Assembly (NCBI GenBank): GCA_015143295.1
Contig: CM026553.1
Span: 3,681,912-3,745,911, forward strand
Origin: Tetracentron sinense
Lineage: Eukaryota; Streptophyta; Magnoliopsida; Trochodendrales; Trochodendraceae
Reading direction: 5' to 3'
DNA length: 64,000 nucleotides
The notes beneath the pieces are model-generated. The model worked only from the letters and a program-made list of their open reading frames with translations, was not told the origin of the DNA and searched no databases. Made by a program: the position numbers and the translations under genes. Positions 1-12,448 of this stretch are shown here, piece after piece (the stretch's first letter is position 1; each line of letters opens with the position of its first letter).

Positions 1-19
1 AAAGATTCGGATCTCTACA
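1..19 (-). repeat. Start of TE1 3' LTR
   Basis: On the minus strand these bases read TGTAGAGATCCGAATCTTT, which matches the start of the TE1 5' LTR at 7269 with one difference (TGTAGATATCCGAATCTTT). The LTR continues left beyond the window. Confidence 0.85.
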
Positions 20-34
20 TCCTCACCCCCTTAA
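20..34 (-). other. TE1 polypurine tract
   Basis: The minus strand reads TTAAGGGGGTGAGGA directly before the 3' LTR. This purine-rich primer for plus-strand synthesis is in the expected place and resembles the AAGGGGGGAGAA tract of TE2 and TE3. Confidence 0.8.
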
Positions 35-63
35 AAGAATTTCGTCCTTAAAATTTATGTACC

Positions 64-3000
64 TTAGGTGAACAAGTGCTGGTATTTTTCACGGACTTCG
101 GCTTCTCTCTCTCAAGTAGCCTCTTCTCTAGAGTGATGCTCCCATTGTAAGAGTACAAGAGGAATGACCTTCGAATGCAAGACTTACTCCTTCCGGTCCA
201 AGATTTGTACCAGTTGCTCCACTAGAGTCAAATCTTCCCGAATTTTCAAGGGATCCAAATGAATGACGTGTGAAGGATCCGAAATATACTTCCTCAACAT
301 AGAGATGTGAAAGACATTACGCACTCCTTCCATGTGAGGTGGCAAGGTGACCCGATAAGCAACTTCCTCGACTCGGGTGATGATCTCAAAAGGACCCACA
401 TATCTCGGACTAAGATTGCCTCGCTTGCCGAATCTCATCGCCCCCTTCGTAGTTAAGATCTTGACAAACACAAAATCTCCAACTTGGAACTCAAGATCTC
501 TCCGGCGAGTATCGGCATAGCTCTTCTGCCTATTCTGAGCTGGTTTTAACCTCTCTTTGATCAACTGAATTCTATCCACAGTCTGACCAACGAGCTCAGG
601 ACCCAAAAGCATCCTCTCACCCACTTAGTCCTAACACAAAGGTGAACGAAAACTCCTCCCATAAATTGCCTCAAATGGCACCATCTGAATACTAGCTTGA
701 TAGTTATTATTGTAGGTACATTCAACTAATGGTAGGTGATCATCCCAACTACTCTGGAAGTCCAACATGCAAGCTCGTAGCATGTCCTCTATGATCTGGT
801 TCAGCCTCTCAGTTTATCCATCTGTCTGTGGATGAAATGTCATACTAAAATCCAAATGGGAACCCATAGCATGCTGAAAACTCTTCTAGAACTTGGAAGT
901 AAATCTCGGGTCTCGATCGTAAACAATACTAATTGGCACTCTATGCAAACGAACTATCTCCTTGATATAAAGGTTAGCCAACTGGTTGGAGTTGAAAGTG
1001 GTCCGATATGGAAGAAAATGAGCCGACTTAGTCAATTGGTCGACCACAACCCAAATGACATCAAAGTTCTTAGTCGTCCTTAGCAAACCAACAACGAAAT
1101 TCATGGAGATATTTTTCCACTTCCACTCGGGAATAGGAAGTGATTGAAGACGTCCTGCCGGTCTCCTGTGTTCGGCTTTAACTTGCTGGCACACCAAACA
1201 CTTGGATACATAGATAGCCACATCCTTTTTCATACCCTTCCACTAGAAATACTTCTTGAGGTTCTAGTACATCTTGGTACCTCCCGGATGGACAGTGTAC
1301 TTGGATTTGTGTGCTTTATCCGAAATCTCCCTTTTTAAATCCTCATTATCCGGAACACAAAGTCTATCCTTGAAACAGATTCTACCATCTATCCAAGAGA
1401 AATCCTCAAACCCGCTGCTAAGCGACTTGTTCTTGGCAGCGTGTAATTCTCCATCATTCCACTATAGATCTTTAATCCTATCCAATAAGGTTGGCCTGAC
1501 CATAATGTTAGCCAACAAAGCTTCAGACGCTCCAACACTGAAACCCGCATCAAGGCTAGACACTTCTTCAAGTAGCTTCCATTCTTGGACCATCAAGTGT
1601 GCTAAGAATCCAGTAGGTCGCCTACTTAGCGCATCTACCACCACATTTGCTTTCCTCGGGTGGTATTGGATAGAGAAATCATAATCCTTGAGGAATTCTA
1701 CCCAACGGCGTTGCCTCAAATTCAGCTCATTCTGCGAGAACAAATACTTTAGACTCTTGTGATCGGTGAAAACTTCAAACTGCGCACCGTACAAGTAGTA
1801 TCTCCAGATCTTGAGCGCAAAGACTAATATTGGCAACTCCAAATCATGGGTAGGATAGTTCTTCTCGTGATCTTTCAACTGCTGAGAAGCATAGACAATA
1901 ACTTTCCCGTGTTGTATAAGAACACAACCTAACCCAATGAGTAGGCGTCATTATACACCACAAAACCTTCACTACCGGATGGAACAATCAAGATCGGAGC
2001 GGTGGTGAGATGCTTCTTCAACTCAAGGAACTCTTCTCGCATTTCTCATTCCACTCAAACTTGGTATTATTTCGAGTCAGATGAGTGAGCGGAGCTGCCA
2101 AACTGGAAAATCCTTCCACGAATCTTTGATATCTAGCTAAGCCCAAGAAGCTTGGAACCTCTATAACACTCTTTGGCCTTCCCCATCTTTCCACTGCTTC
2201 TATCTCAGAAGGATCCACGGAAATTCCCTCTCCAGACACCACATGGCCTAGAAATGATACATTCTCTAGCCAAAACCCGAACTTGCTGAGCTTATCATAT
2301 AGCTTATGCTCACGGAGTGTCTTCAATGTGGTCCAAAGATGTATCTCATGCTCTTCTATGTCCTAGAGTACACCAGAATATGATCCACGAACACAATCAT
2401 AAAGCAGTTAAGAGTCGGCTTGAAGATTTTGTTCATGAGATCCATGAAGGCTGCCGGAGCATTTGTCAAACCAAATGGCATTACTAGGAGTTCAAATGTC
2501 CGTATCTGGTCCTGAATGCAGACTTAGGCACATCTTCTGCCTTTATCTTCAGCTGATGGTAGCCTAACCTTAAATCAATCTTGGAGAAGTATTTCGCCCC
2601 TTGTAACTGATCAAATAGGTCATCGATCCTAGGCAAAAAATATTTGTTTTTGATAGTGACCTTGTTCAGTTACCGATAGTCGATGCACATTCTCATCGAA
2701 CCATCCTTCTTCTTCACAAACAATATAAGAGCTCCCCAAGGCGATATACTTGGGTGAATGAATCCAAGATTGAGCAATTCATCAATCTGCTCCTTTAACT
2801 CTTTCAACTCTATTGGAGCCATCCTATATGGCGCTTTAGAGATGGGTGTCGTGCCCGGAGCTAACTCAATTGCAAACTTTACTTCTCTATTCGACGGTAA
2901 ACCTGGCAAGTCTTTAGGAAAGACGTCCATGAATTCCTCTACAATAGGAATACTTGAGGAATCTGATGCTTCCGAGGTAGTAAGACTCAATGCCGCAAAT

Positions 3001-3379
3001 CGAGCTAAGTCTTTCTGCTTCAACCCTTGGAAACGAAAAGGAGGCTCATTGATTAGCCTAAAGTTGACTACCTTCCCAAAACAATCAACATGCCCATGAT
3101 ATTTGGAAAGCCAATCCATGCCTAGAATGACGTCGAAATCTTAGAATTTAAGGACAATCAGATCAGCTTGCATAACTCTCTGACCCACTCGAATATCAGA
3201 ATCTTGATAGACCTTATCAGTGATGACTGAACTACCAACAGGAGTGGTGATCGACAGTTCACGGTTTAACGGACTTGGTTCCATCGGAAACTCTCGTGCA
3301 AAACTAGGAGTAACAAAGGAGTGAGTAGAACCCATATCGACCAATACATGAGCTAAGAAGTCATTTACCAACAAAGTGC
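64..3379 (-). pseudogene. TE1 pol pseudogene (protease-RT-RNase H-integrase-chromodomain)
   Basis: Minus-strand pieces recognisable against TE2: protease with an aspartic motif (DMGSTHSF, about 3310-3379), RT N-terminal half (2670-3119), RT thumb/connection (2018-2326), RNase H (1462-1878), integrase zinc finger and core (886-1233), integrase C-terminus (184-624) and a chromodomain tail ending at 64-66. The aspartic motif has Met where TE2 has Thr (DTGST in TE2). A stop replaces the Trp of the chromodomain ATWERE motif near 111-123, by a G to A change. Several frame changes between pieces leave no continuous reading frame. It can only be a relic or a source of small RNA. Confidence 0.88.
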
Positions 3380-3524
3380 CTGAATTTGGATACATAACTA
3401 AGTGTGTCAAATTAGGTGCACAAACAAATAATATATATTTAGCATGTTGATATGTAATAGCAAACATTACCAAGGCATAGAAGGAACATAACATACAAAA
3501 CTAAATTTACAAATCATACGTACC
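3380..3524 (-). other. Candidate intron between gag and protease of TE1
   Basis: On the minus strand a GTACGT donor follows the codons for Val-Gln-G, and the segment ends in TTCAG followed by GC ACT TTG. Removing 145 bases joins these into a Val-Gln-Gly-Thr-Leu stretch that continues into the protease. The same position carries GT..AG borders in TE2 (16147-16281) and TE3 (39743-39875). The intron body has diverged while the borders are retained. Confidence 0.6.
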
Positions 3525-4500
3525 CTGCACAACGTCGTTAGACGCCTATGCATCCTGCTCCGAGGTAGCAAACACCCTTCTTTAAGCTGGCTGGCGGGGT
3601 TGTTGAGGTCTAGGACCCTGAAGTGGCCTCTGCTGCATGAGCTGCCTACCAAAGGGTCTGACTCCCTGAGACTGAGTCTGCAAAGGCACCTGTCGAGCCT
3701 GAACAGGGCAATCTCTAATCCGGTGGGTAAGATCCCCACAACGGAAACATCCTCCAGTAGCTGATCAGCATTCCCTAGCTGGATGCCTCTTGCCTTACTG
3801 GCCACATGGCGGATGGGTAGGTGCCCAAGGAGTAGGAGGAATGACCCGTGGAGTCTGAGGAGCCAATGGTGCCGGTTGGTAAGGGGTAGACCTAACAACT
3901 AATGTTAGGCCCGACATTCTCGGCCTCTTGTCCTGAGGGCCATATTTGCTTGCTTGCATCTTCTCTCTCTTCTTCGAAAATTCCTCTGAATTCTTCTCAA
4001 CTATCAAGGCACACTGGTACACATCCCTACATATTTCGAGCTGAAGTATCGAAACCTTCTCCGGAATAAAATCCTTCAAACCTCTTTGCCTTCATTCTCT
4101 CTGTAGCAATCAGATGAGGAGAAAACCTAGAGAGCTCCACGAACTTGGCCTCATACTCGGCCACTGACATTCTTCCTTGCTTCAAGGTAGAGAATTCAAT
4201 CGCCTTTTGATCTCTCACAAACACCGGAAAGTATCTCTCGTAGAAGATGTCAAAGAACTCTCCCCAAGTCTACTCTTGCTTGGCTCGCACGTCATTCCTC
4301 TGCCTAGATGAGGCTCTCCACCAATGTTCGGCCTCACCTTCCATGACGAAGGAGGCTCATTTCACCCTCTGTTCATTAGTGGCCTCAAGCACGGAGAAAT
4401 CTTCTCTAGTTGCATGATCCACAACTCGACAACTACAGGATCCGTACTACCATAAAAGGCTGGAGGACTCATCCTCCTGAAAGCTTCTACAAACATTTAC
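3525..4500 (-). pseudogene. TE1 gag pseudogene, N-terminus deleted
   Basis: The minus strand encodes a Gag remnant aligned with TE2: the capsid start EAFRRM near 4480, the region MSVAEYEAKFVELSRFSPH near 4110-4170, and one CCHC knuckle (CFRCGDLTHRIRDC) near 3700-3750. Only about 130 bases separate the primer site from the capsid start, against about 500 in TE2. The initiator and roughly the first 70 codons are therefore deleted. Where TE2 and TE3 have a TAG at the end of gag, TE1 has a CAG codon. Several frameshifts are present. Confidence 0.8.
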
Positions 4501-4617
4501 TAATTCTAAACTTAAGCCTAGAATAAACCTATCATCCTAGACTTGATGTTGCTTTCCTAAGATATACCAATCCCCCATCCTTAAAATAATATCTTTGTCC
4601 TAAGGACTCTAATGCCT

Positions 4618-4630
4618 TAGCTCTGATACA
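4618..4630 (-). other. TE1 primer-binding site
   Basis: The minus strand reads TGTATCAGAGCTA a few bases inside the 5' LTR end. It differs by one base from the TGGTATCAGAGC site of TE2 and TE3, which is the usual site complementary to the initiator methionine tRNA 3' end. Confidence 0.75.
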
Positions 4631-4635
4631 ACCTC

Positions 4636-7269
4636 TGTAACGACCCCAAAACCCCACCTTGGTCTAATGGGACTTTGGGTCTGCCACATTACTTATCCCT
4701 GCTTAATCTTATAGCAATAAGTCAAACTAAAAGAAAATTCTATCCAAAATAGTAACTACAAACTTTCTTTTAAAATAAAAAGATCCATCCAAATGTCGTC
4801 AACTGATATATCCATAATCTATAACATAACTAAAGTAACATCTACTAATGAGTCTCAAGTCTATTACAAGTTCTCATCCAACAAAACTGGAAATAAACTA
4901 GTAATACGGGGACCGGTCAAGATCTCGGACTCCCTTAACTGGAAGATCACCTTCTTCCACTTCCTCAAAATACTCTTCTTCCACCCAAGGATTTGCCGTC
5001 TGATCCGGTGCTATACCTGTATGACAATAACAGGTCGACTGAGTATTGAATACTCAGCGGATATTTAAACTAACCAACAATAGCACATGCAAATATCCAA
5101 TATCTCAATCATGCAATAATTGTGAAGTCAATAGCAGTTTAATATAACATTAATATGATCAGAGTACGGAAACATGTGAACATCATGACTTAACTTGACT
5201 TGTGTACTTGGGTGACTCTTGAACTTATGACTCTTGAACTTGTAACTCTTAAACTTGTGTCATGAATGTAACACATGCTTGTTTTCCCATAAAAATAGTT
5301 ATCGAGGTCTTTGCATTTAGATCTATGGAGGTGCATCAACAGAAGCGTAACCCCCTAGAGCTCTTAGATCCCAAATGTCCATGATAATTATCCAGAACTT
5401 GAAATTTTATCCATGGAGAGCATCAATGAATACCGGAGCTACTTGAACTTCAGGGTCCTTATAAAACCATGCAGTGTCCTTGTCCTTGTATTTGTAATTT
5501 AGTGTCTTTGTACTTGTATTTCAGTGTTTAGAGTTCTTGTACTTATCCTTATCCTTGTATTTCAATATCCAGTGTCCATGCAATGTCTGTGTTCATGCAA
5601 TGTCTGTGTCCATGCTAGTGTACCCGTGAGACTTGTAAGCTACCACACATGTGCATTTGTGCTTGAGTGTCGTGATTAACATCCAACTTTAGTCATCACA
5701 TAGTTCCATCTTTCGTCAAGAAACTCCGCTAGGTTACATCTCCCTAGTTAGAGAATTCTTAGACATAGAAGACTTCCTCTAAGCATTGGCTTACCCGAAT
5801 ATCAATCACTATGCAACTTGAATAAACATAATTTATCAAAACACACTTTATACCTTGGCATAATCATGCTAACATTTCTAACATCATTTCTAAGGATAAT
5901 TCATTATATCATATCTTATTATACTCATATAAGCCTTTCAATGTCATCACTTTTCATACTTAGTGTTCTTAGACATTTCAACAAACACATACAATGCATT
6001 AATTAGGTATATAATGCCCTTCCCATTTTCACATTCTAAAACCATATCACTACTCATTCATAAACCACATTCATCCCTTCCAAACCTCACATCAATCCAT
6101 CCATTCTTCATTTTATCCCATCCACCATTATTTTCATTCATTCATAATCTATAATTCAATTTAAGCTTCTAGCATACAAATCCATCTATTTCCTTAATTA
6201 AAATACAAATTCATATTCATTCATCAATTATCATAATAAATCAATAGCCATAATAATATAAAAGTTAGATGAGTGAAGATATCAATCTCAAATCACATTT
6301 CCATTCTTTAATTCATCCATAATCATGTAGATCTCTTGATAATCCATAAATAATTTTATCTAAGCATACAAAGTACTTAATAAGGTTGAGTTGGAAGGAT
6401 AGCGACCTTAGGGATCCTTCCCTTGGATCCAAATCGCTCCCAAGATGATTTGGGGAAGATCTCCAAGCTTTCTCCTCCTTCTAAGAGTAATCTCCACCTT
6501 CACCAAGCACAACCCTCTTAGAAACCCTAGGTTTTTTCTCTTTTTTTGCCAAATTAGGTTAGAAATAGGTAGGGTACTCTAAAACCTCGAAATAGGACCC
6601 CTATTTATAGCCCCAAGGATTAAAAACCCTAAAATCCGCGTCTTTTAGTAAACATGGTTGTATCCTGACAATCGATCATCAATATGGACGATCGATCGTC
6701 CAAATTCCCGTGGCTAAAACAATTTTTTGGGCTCCGGACGATCGATCGTCGTCTTGTGACGATCTATCGTCAAAAACCTGATGAGCAGTTTGGAAATCGC
6801 ATTTTGGTATTTTGACCATAACTTTTGACTCGTTTATTAGATTTTGACGATTCAACTTGTGTTGGATTCATCTCTCGAAGGGAAACAATTTTGATGTTTT
6901 ACAAAAATCCTAATTTTAAGTTTGTAAAGGTCTAAATTGACTCCAAAGCTGATTGGTCTGCAAAAATATTACAAAACCTACTTTTGACTTAGCTTAAACT
7001 ACAAATATGGAAAAACATTAAACATCAACCTCGAAGAGGGTTCAAATACCTTTCTAATGGTTCAAGAATCACTCAATTCTGATTAACGGTGACAAAACTA
7101 GAGTTTCCTAAAGTTTAGGGTGTGTTAAGGCCTCCCTCTCTTTACAACTTTGATTAAGTCTGATCACACCACACTAATTAGATATAAATACACACACATT
7201 AAAACATGATAAAGAATAAAATATCCTTAATACTTGCATTAAAAACATAAAAAGATTCGGATATCTACA
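4636..7269 (-). repeat. TE1 5' LTR (about 2.6 kb)
   Basis: The plus strand begins TGTAACGACCCC and ends TCTACA, so the minus-strand LTR has TG..CA ends. On the minus strand, palindromes built on CGATCGATCG lie at 6686-6701, 6737-6750 and 6758-6771 (U3). A 19-base palindrome, CTGAGTATTGAATACTCAG on the plus strand, sits at 5039-5057 near the LTR end. The same layout occurs in the LTRs of TE2, TE3 and the 59451-62584 element. The plus strand has no credible gene here; short frames are chance. Confidence 0.85.
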
Positions 7270-8310
7270 CTTCTAGGAGATGTCTTCTTCTCCAAAAGAG
7301 AGTTTCTCAGATGTAGAGAGGATTTCAAGTGTTCTCATGTGTTGTTATGAAGAAAGGCCGCCAGTTCATTCGTGTTCTTCACTATTCCATCTTCTCTCCC
7401 TCCAGATCATGTTCCATTATCTTTTCTCTTCCCTCTTATCTTACTCTTTCAGGATTCTTAGAAAAGTTCGAGCTATTGCAGTGTAGTTAAACCTCTTCCA
7501 GGCTTCTGGAATAACCCAGAAATGTTAAAGAGGAGATTGCTGATAATGATTCATTGATCTTATTTGACAAACGTAGACAAAGACTCAAAAATCCAGCTCA
7601 GCAATTCGAATCCTTGGTTACAACAAACACCTTCCAAAAAAAAAAAAATACATCTCTAGATTTATAATACACATGGGGTAGACTACATTCACAAGGCCAT
7701 TAAATAAACATCCTATCATGCAACTTTTATCATGTGAAACTGATTTTGTTGCCTTATCCTAAAATATTCGCTAAACTAAATAGTAAATACACAAAAAAAA
7801 AATAGCAAAATTATGATTTGGCGTTGTACCTAGATCCACGGAAGAGCCTCAACAAATTAATTATATTTTCAAAGAGGATTGCAATTGTTACAATAGTTTC
7901 CACCTTGCAAAACCTAATTGGCTTCTAGCTGAGAATAATTGATCAATACCTTCCTTCAATTCAAACAATTTTAAAATAGCTTGAACCGTGAATTTTATAT
8001 AATGTATATGATTTTATACGCAATAGATTAAAAAAAGTTAAGATTGTAGCATTTTACAAACAGCATATAAAATTATATATTGCATGTAATTTTAAACCCC
8101 CAACTTTTTTATGCCCCAATTTTACATATTGTAACACCCAATCCCAATGCTAGCCACTAGCTCTGTATTGCAAGATATATAAGAAGACGGAACCTATATT
8201 TATTATTTATAGGACTGAGCTTCTTAGATCTCTTACGGTGCTCTTAGAACACGGTCTTGGTGGTCTTAACCCTAAGGGGTCCAGTAGCAAAGTCCATATC
8301 TATAACCCCA
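7270..8310. other. Non-coding flank between TE1 and UGT
   Basis: AT-rich sequence with several A runs. A 68-codon frame at 7280-7486 has no motif I recognise. On the minus strand the part nearest the UGT stop should contain its 3' UTR; an AATAAA-type polyadenylation signal on the minus strand lies near 8199-8206. Nothing else is supported. Confidence 0.5.
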
Positions 8311-9717
8311 TTAGTTCTTGTCGAGAAGATCCTCAATGAAGCGTCCTAACGAAGAGAATGAAGATCCACCATCCGTGACAGCCTTCTTGCTCTTACCTCC
8401 CATCTCCTTCACTTTCCTCCTAATCTCACTATCACCGTCCATCACACACCTCACTCCTCTCTCCACCTCCTCCGCCGTCACCAAATCACCACCGCTCCTG
8501 TAATCCAATCTCATCTCCACCGCCAATCCCAGCTCCTTCACCATCTCAAACGCGTTCAGCTGCTGCTCCGCGTAAATCGGCCATGTCAGGATCGGTACTC
8601 CATTCCACAGGCTCTCCAAAGTCGAGTTCCATCCGCAGTGAGACACGAACCCCCCGATTGCTTGGTGGGCCAGGACTGCCACCTGTGGGACCCACCCACA
8701 AACCAATCCTCTCCCATCCATCCGTTCCAAGAACCCGTCTGGCAAAACCTCCTCGGGATTCGTGTAATCACTTGGAAATGTAAGCTCGGTCTTTGATGGC
8801 TGACGCAGAGACCACAAGAATCGACACCCGCTTCGCTCGAGCCCAAGAGCAATCTCTCGCACCTGGGGTACACCAAAACTCCCCATGCTTCCAAAGCATA
8901 AGAGGATCACCGACGATGGAGGCTGCTTATCGAGCCAATCCATGATTTGATCGGACGGTGACTCGGTGTGACCCTTGAGATCAAGTAACGGTCCGACCGG
9001 GTAGACGGGCGGGATTTGGCCTTCCAGTTCCACGAACCAGTTAACAGCCTTGGATTCGAGATCAGCAAAAGTATTTACAATAATTCCCGCTGTTTCCTTG
9101 AATCTGAGAGCGATCTTGAGAAACATGTCGTACCCATCACTCTTCTTAGTCAGTACAACTGAAGGCAGGACAAGAGGAGGAACTGGGTTGCTGAAAGCCG
9201 GGATTATGAAATCAGTATCAGAGTCTTTGAAGTCGGTGATGAACTGGTGATGGAGTGTTGGGAGGTGGAGCATGAGACCAAGAAACGCTGCACCTGACGG
9301 GAAGTATATAAAAGAAGGGACGCCGAGTTCGTTGGCCACATCGATCATGGTGACGCAGAACATATCCAGTACAAGTCCAGCGAGTCGAACTGAGTCAGAC
9401 TCTATGAGGTTGGTGATTGTGTGTTTGACAAGTGGTTTGTGGCTTTCTATGAAGACGGATATGAATGCCTCTGGAGACTTGACAATCTCAGGTGAAGGTG
9501 GGTCCAGCTGAGGGAGGTCAAGAAATCGGATTCCGGTGGTGGAAGAAGCGATGGATTCGATGTAGGATGGGATTGTGGAGCCGAAGGATGCCTTCATGAT
9601 AAGGACAGTGATTGAGAATCGATTATCTCGAAGAATGAGTACCTTTGCAAGCTCCACTATTGAAACAAGGTGACCCATGACCGGTGTTGGGATGAACACC
9701 AACTCCATTTTCTCCAT
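8311..9717 (-). CDS. UDP-glycosyltransferase, UGT71-like, single exon
   Basis: A 468-residue family-1 glycosyltransferase that moves a sugar from a UDP-sugar to a small hydrophobic acceptor in the cytosol. The N-terminal acceptor-binding half carries the catalytic His16 in the TPVMGH motif and a candidate partner Asp118 (LVLDMF). The C-terminal half carries a complete 44-residue plant PSPG box, Trp342 to Gln385, with HCGWNS at 360-365. A final Gln usually indicates UDP-glucose as donor. The start MEKMELVFIP and the following TVLIMK resemble the UGT71/72/88 clade, often active on flavonoids, terpenoids or hormones; the acceptor cannot be read from sequence. Length and intronless form are normal for the family. 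There is no signal peptide or membrane segment. The ATG at 9717 gives the standard N-terminus. The frame is intact, so this is probably the only working gene in the window. Confidence 0.95.
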   Translation of the reverse strand: MEKMELVFIPTPVMGHLVSIVELAKVLILRDNRFSITVLIMKASFGSTIPSYIESIASSTTGIRFLDLPQLDPPSPEIVKSPEAFISVFIESHKPLVKHTITNLIESDSVRLAGLVLDMFCVTMIDVANELGVPSFIYFPSGAAFLGLMLHLPTLHHQFITDFKDSDTDFIIPAFSNPVPPLVLPSVVLTKKSDGYDMFLKIALRFKETAGIIVNTFADLESKAVNWFVELEGQIPPVYPVGPLLDLKGHTESPSDQIMDWLDKQPPSSVILLCFGSMGSFGVPQVREIALGLERSGCRFLWSLRQPSKTELTFPSDYTNPEEVLPDGFLERMDGRGLVCGWVPQVAVLAHQAIGGFVSHCGWNSTLESLWNGVPILTWPIYAEQQLNAFEMVKELGLAVEMRLDYRSGGDLVTAEEVERGVRCVMDGDSEIRRKVKEMGGKSKKAVTDGGSSFSSLGRFIEDLLDKN

Positions 9718-10448
9718 CTCGTAAGTAAATGGTATATTTTTCCCCTCCTCTTCTTCTTCTTCTTCTTCTTCTTCTTTAATAATGAACTTTCTTCTCTCTT
9801 ATCTTTTCTGGGTGTGTGGATGAACTCTTCTCTTTCCTGATTTGTCGTCCTACCGTTCAGGACCACGACTCCTCTTTGATAGTATAATGCAAAGAGGAGT
9901 GCTAATACAAATGACCTTGGCGTAGCCAAATGAGTGTGGGCCTAAGATTATCAAAGAGACAAAAAATAAGGAAAATTTTCTGTGTACAAGAAAGATCCTC
10001 AGTAAATTAAGAGGACCAACGAATGTTTCAAATGGCCACCTGCCCACTGGTTTGTGGAGCCCAAACGCCCAGCTCGGGCAGCCACCAGAGGTAATCTTTT
10101 TCCACCTAGGAAAATGACAGCCGCCCGGGATGTTCATGCATGCAAAGACTGTCGTCTCCTCGACTTGGCCAAACATCATCACTCCAAGCACGCAATCATT
10201 GACCAAACATAAATCATCCTCTATTAAACTCCAGTATGGGTATCGTGGTCATGGAATTTCATGGTTTCAAACAACAACCATGGATGAATCAAATGCCTTC
10301 TCTTACCTATTGTTGAGTTGAATATCTGATTGGGTTGAATGTTTTCAACTCTCTCCAGTCGTCTCCTCTTTACTGGTAGCTAGCTGCTTTCCGGTTCAAA
10401 AAAAAAAAAAGTCTTGGAGAGAGTTGGGAGCAACTCCCTTTATATATA
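9718..10448 (-). promoter_or_regulatory. UGT 5' flank with TATA-like run at 10439-10448
   Basis: The minus strand reads TATATATAAAGGG at 10448-10436, a good plant TATA-type sequence, about 720 bases before the UGT ATG. Further in, the minus strand has a donor-like AATAG/GTAAGAG near 10305-10315, and AG lies directly before the ATG, so a 5' UTR intron is possible. A second, weaker TATA-like string is near 9878-9890. Which start is used cannot be decided from sequence. The TATA-like run abuts a Helitron end at 10449, so any promoter DNA upstream of it has been displaced. Confidence 0.4.
9749..9776. repeat. CTT/GAA microsatellite in UGT 5' flank
   Basis: About nine CTT units on the plus strand (GAA on the coding strand), 30-60 bases before the UGT ATG. 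GA-rich tracts are common in plant 5' UTRs. It also creates a spurious lysine-rich frame. Confidence 0.8.
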
Positions 10449-10740
10449 CTAGCGGGTGGCACGTGCGATGCACGAGAGAGCAAGGGAAAGGAGTTAACCA
10501 CAGTTAATAGGAGTTAAAAGTGACACGTGTTAACCCCGTGGGTGCGATTGAACTCTCCCCGAGTTCAATCGTGATTGACTGTGATTCTATTCTTTAAATA
10601 GATAGAAGAGGGTAGTTTGGGAATTAAAGTAATTAAAGTAAAACATTAAATTAAAGTTTTGTTTTATATAAGGGTAGTTTAGGAATTTTGGAAAATTCAG
10701 GCTAAGGCTACGCCTACCTCTCCCATTATAGTAGTAAAGA
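10449..10740 (-). mobile_element. Small non-autonomous Helitron (292 bp)
   Basis: On the minus strand it starts TCTTTACTACTATAATGGGA and ends with a GC-rich hairpin region and CTAG, the classic Helitron ends. It lies between A (10448) and T (10741), the expected AT target with no duplication. It has no coding capacity. Its interior is homologous to the Helitron at 63372-63873 (shared blocks such as CCCAAACTACCC and TTAATGTTTTACTT). Confidence 0.85.
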
Positions 10741-12239
10741 TACTAGCAAAACCTCTTTACGATGCACGGGTTATAAACTTATAATAGAGTAAGACAGAAT
10801 GATTTAAAATAATGCTACATGTCAAGTGGCTTGTAATAGAGTAAGACAGAATGATTTAAAATGTTACATATCAAGTTGTAACTCATTACTTTAGAACCTA
10901 CCAGTCTACAAAACTAAATTTCACTCAAACACATAATTTTTAATCAAAATCTACCCTTATAAAGAACCAAATGCTAACTTTAAAAATAGTATGGCTGATC
11001 CTTGTGTTGAAAATATACATAAAATTCTTCTTTGATTCACATATGCTGGACAAATTTTACAAAATGATCAAATAAGTTAAAAATCTACTTGCAATCAATA
11101 GCTTTAGAAAATGTTTGCTCTTGAAATCCCTGTGCATCAAAAATAGCTTTAATGGAATAAGAAGAGAAAGAAATGAAAGATTAATGACGAAATAATATCC
11201 ATCAATTAAAGAAACTTTAATCATATTCGACTGATTTCATTTTACAAAACAAAATGAAATTCAGAATAAAGTGCACTATACTTGGGTATGCAACAAAATT
11301 TAGAGCACTATGCATATAAGAACAAATAAACAATGATAAAGAAAATTTAGGAAATAATTATAAAATTATTTTGAAACCACATGTGAATGTGTGTTTTCAA
11401 ATCAAAAGGTTGAAGGAAAGTGCGAGCTTATATTATGAGTTGTCGGTAGAAATTTTCATGACAGAAAGCTTGCTCTGCTAATAGAATTTATTAGCTGATT
11501 CAGTTTAAAAGACAGTTGCAGGTACATAGAATTTTCATACTTCAAATACAAAAAAAAAAATGAATGATTTCAAATCTCATAAAAAATTAGAAGACTTTGA
11601 ATCTTATTAAAAACCTTGACAAAGTGACTACAATTTCCTACCAACTACCATAACGAAGTGCAAAGTATCAAGCTTTATAAGTCTCAACAAAAGAACGGAC
11701 CCTTACAGAAGAAAAGTTTTATAAGATAAATTTTTTTATAAAGAATTCAAAGATAACTATTGGTAGCCCAACAACAGAATCTTTTGATTGGCAATAAGAC
11801 CATTAAAATGCATTTGCTTACCTTCCTATCAAAATCCATTTTCAATGATATCTATCCTTCATCTATTCCACACTCATAAATTAAGTGGATAGTGGATTGT
11901 CCACCCTTCACGAGAGGTTGGGCCAAACTCCCAAGCTAACCAACTTTTTCATATTTTTTTCTTGAGCATTGACCTTAAAAGTCTATTTTTATTACATTTC
12001 GAAGTGGTGGCTCTAGATCAAAATGTTAGTTACACCAGTGATGCTAATTTTTGGTTTCTACAGCCTGCCACATCCAAGAAGTAACCTACTAATAAAATAA
12101 TTCAATCAAGTAGGTGTCGACAAACCCTGTACAAATGGACTATTTGTAATATGAAACTCTATACTTAAGCACTAAAGTACTAAACACTAATTTTTTATTC
12201 CACATTTATGATCAATGAAATGAATGGAAAGTAGATAAA
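10741..12239. other. AT-rich segment left of TE2, no gene
   Basis: No open frame of note. A 52-base imperfect tandem duplication sits at 10780-10881 (AATAGAGTAAGACAGAATGA in both copies). It probably belongs to the split Helitron. Confidence 0.55.
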
Positions 12240-12448
12240 TGTAGCACCCCAGACTTTTTCATCCTTAATGAATACCACCTTCATAGCTAATTGGCCGTTT
12301 TTATAGTCTAATTAATAAATAAGGGAGAAATCGGAAATTCGGAAACGTCAGAAATATTCGTTTTCGAAAGACGGATCCAACGCAAGTTGAATCGTCGAAA
12401 TCCGACAAGCGAGTCAAAAGATATGGTCAAAACAGTCCAGACATACAG

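Larger units (their letters stand above)
1..7269 (-). mobile_element. TE1: decayed Ty3/gypsy chromovirus (Tekay/Del-like), cut by window edge
   Basis: The order read on the minus strand is 5' LTR (4636-7269), primer site (about 4618-4630), gag remnant, a small intron, protease, reverse transcriptase, RNase H, integrase, chromodomain, polypurine tract, and the first 19 bases of the 3' LTR at the window start. The order of domains, with integrase after RNase H, makes it Ty3/gypsy. The integrase ends in a chromodomain-like tail, and the protein is close in sequence to TE2 and TE3, which places it in a Tekay/Del-like chromovirus group. Many frameshifts and stops interrupt the coding region, so it is not autonomous. 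The first bases of the two LTRs match closely (TGTAGA, ATCCGAATCTTT). The right target-site copy would be CTTCT at 7270-7274; the left one lies outside the window. Confidence 0.9.

Noticed and set aside
7280..7486. 68-codon frame right of TE1
   Set aside because: No recognised domain; too short to support a gene.
9657..9929. 90-codon frame with a lysine run
   Set aside because: The lysine run is the GAA microsatellite, and the frame overlaps the UGT start out of phase.
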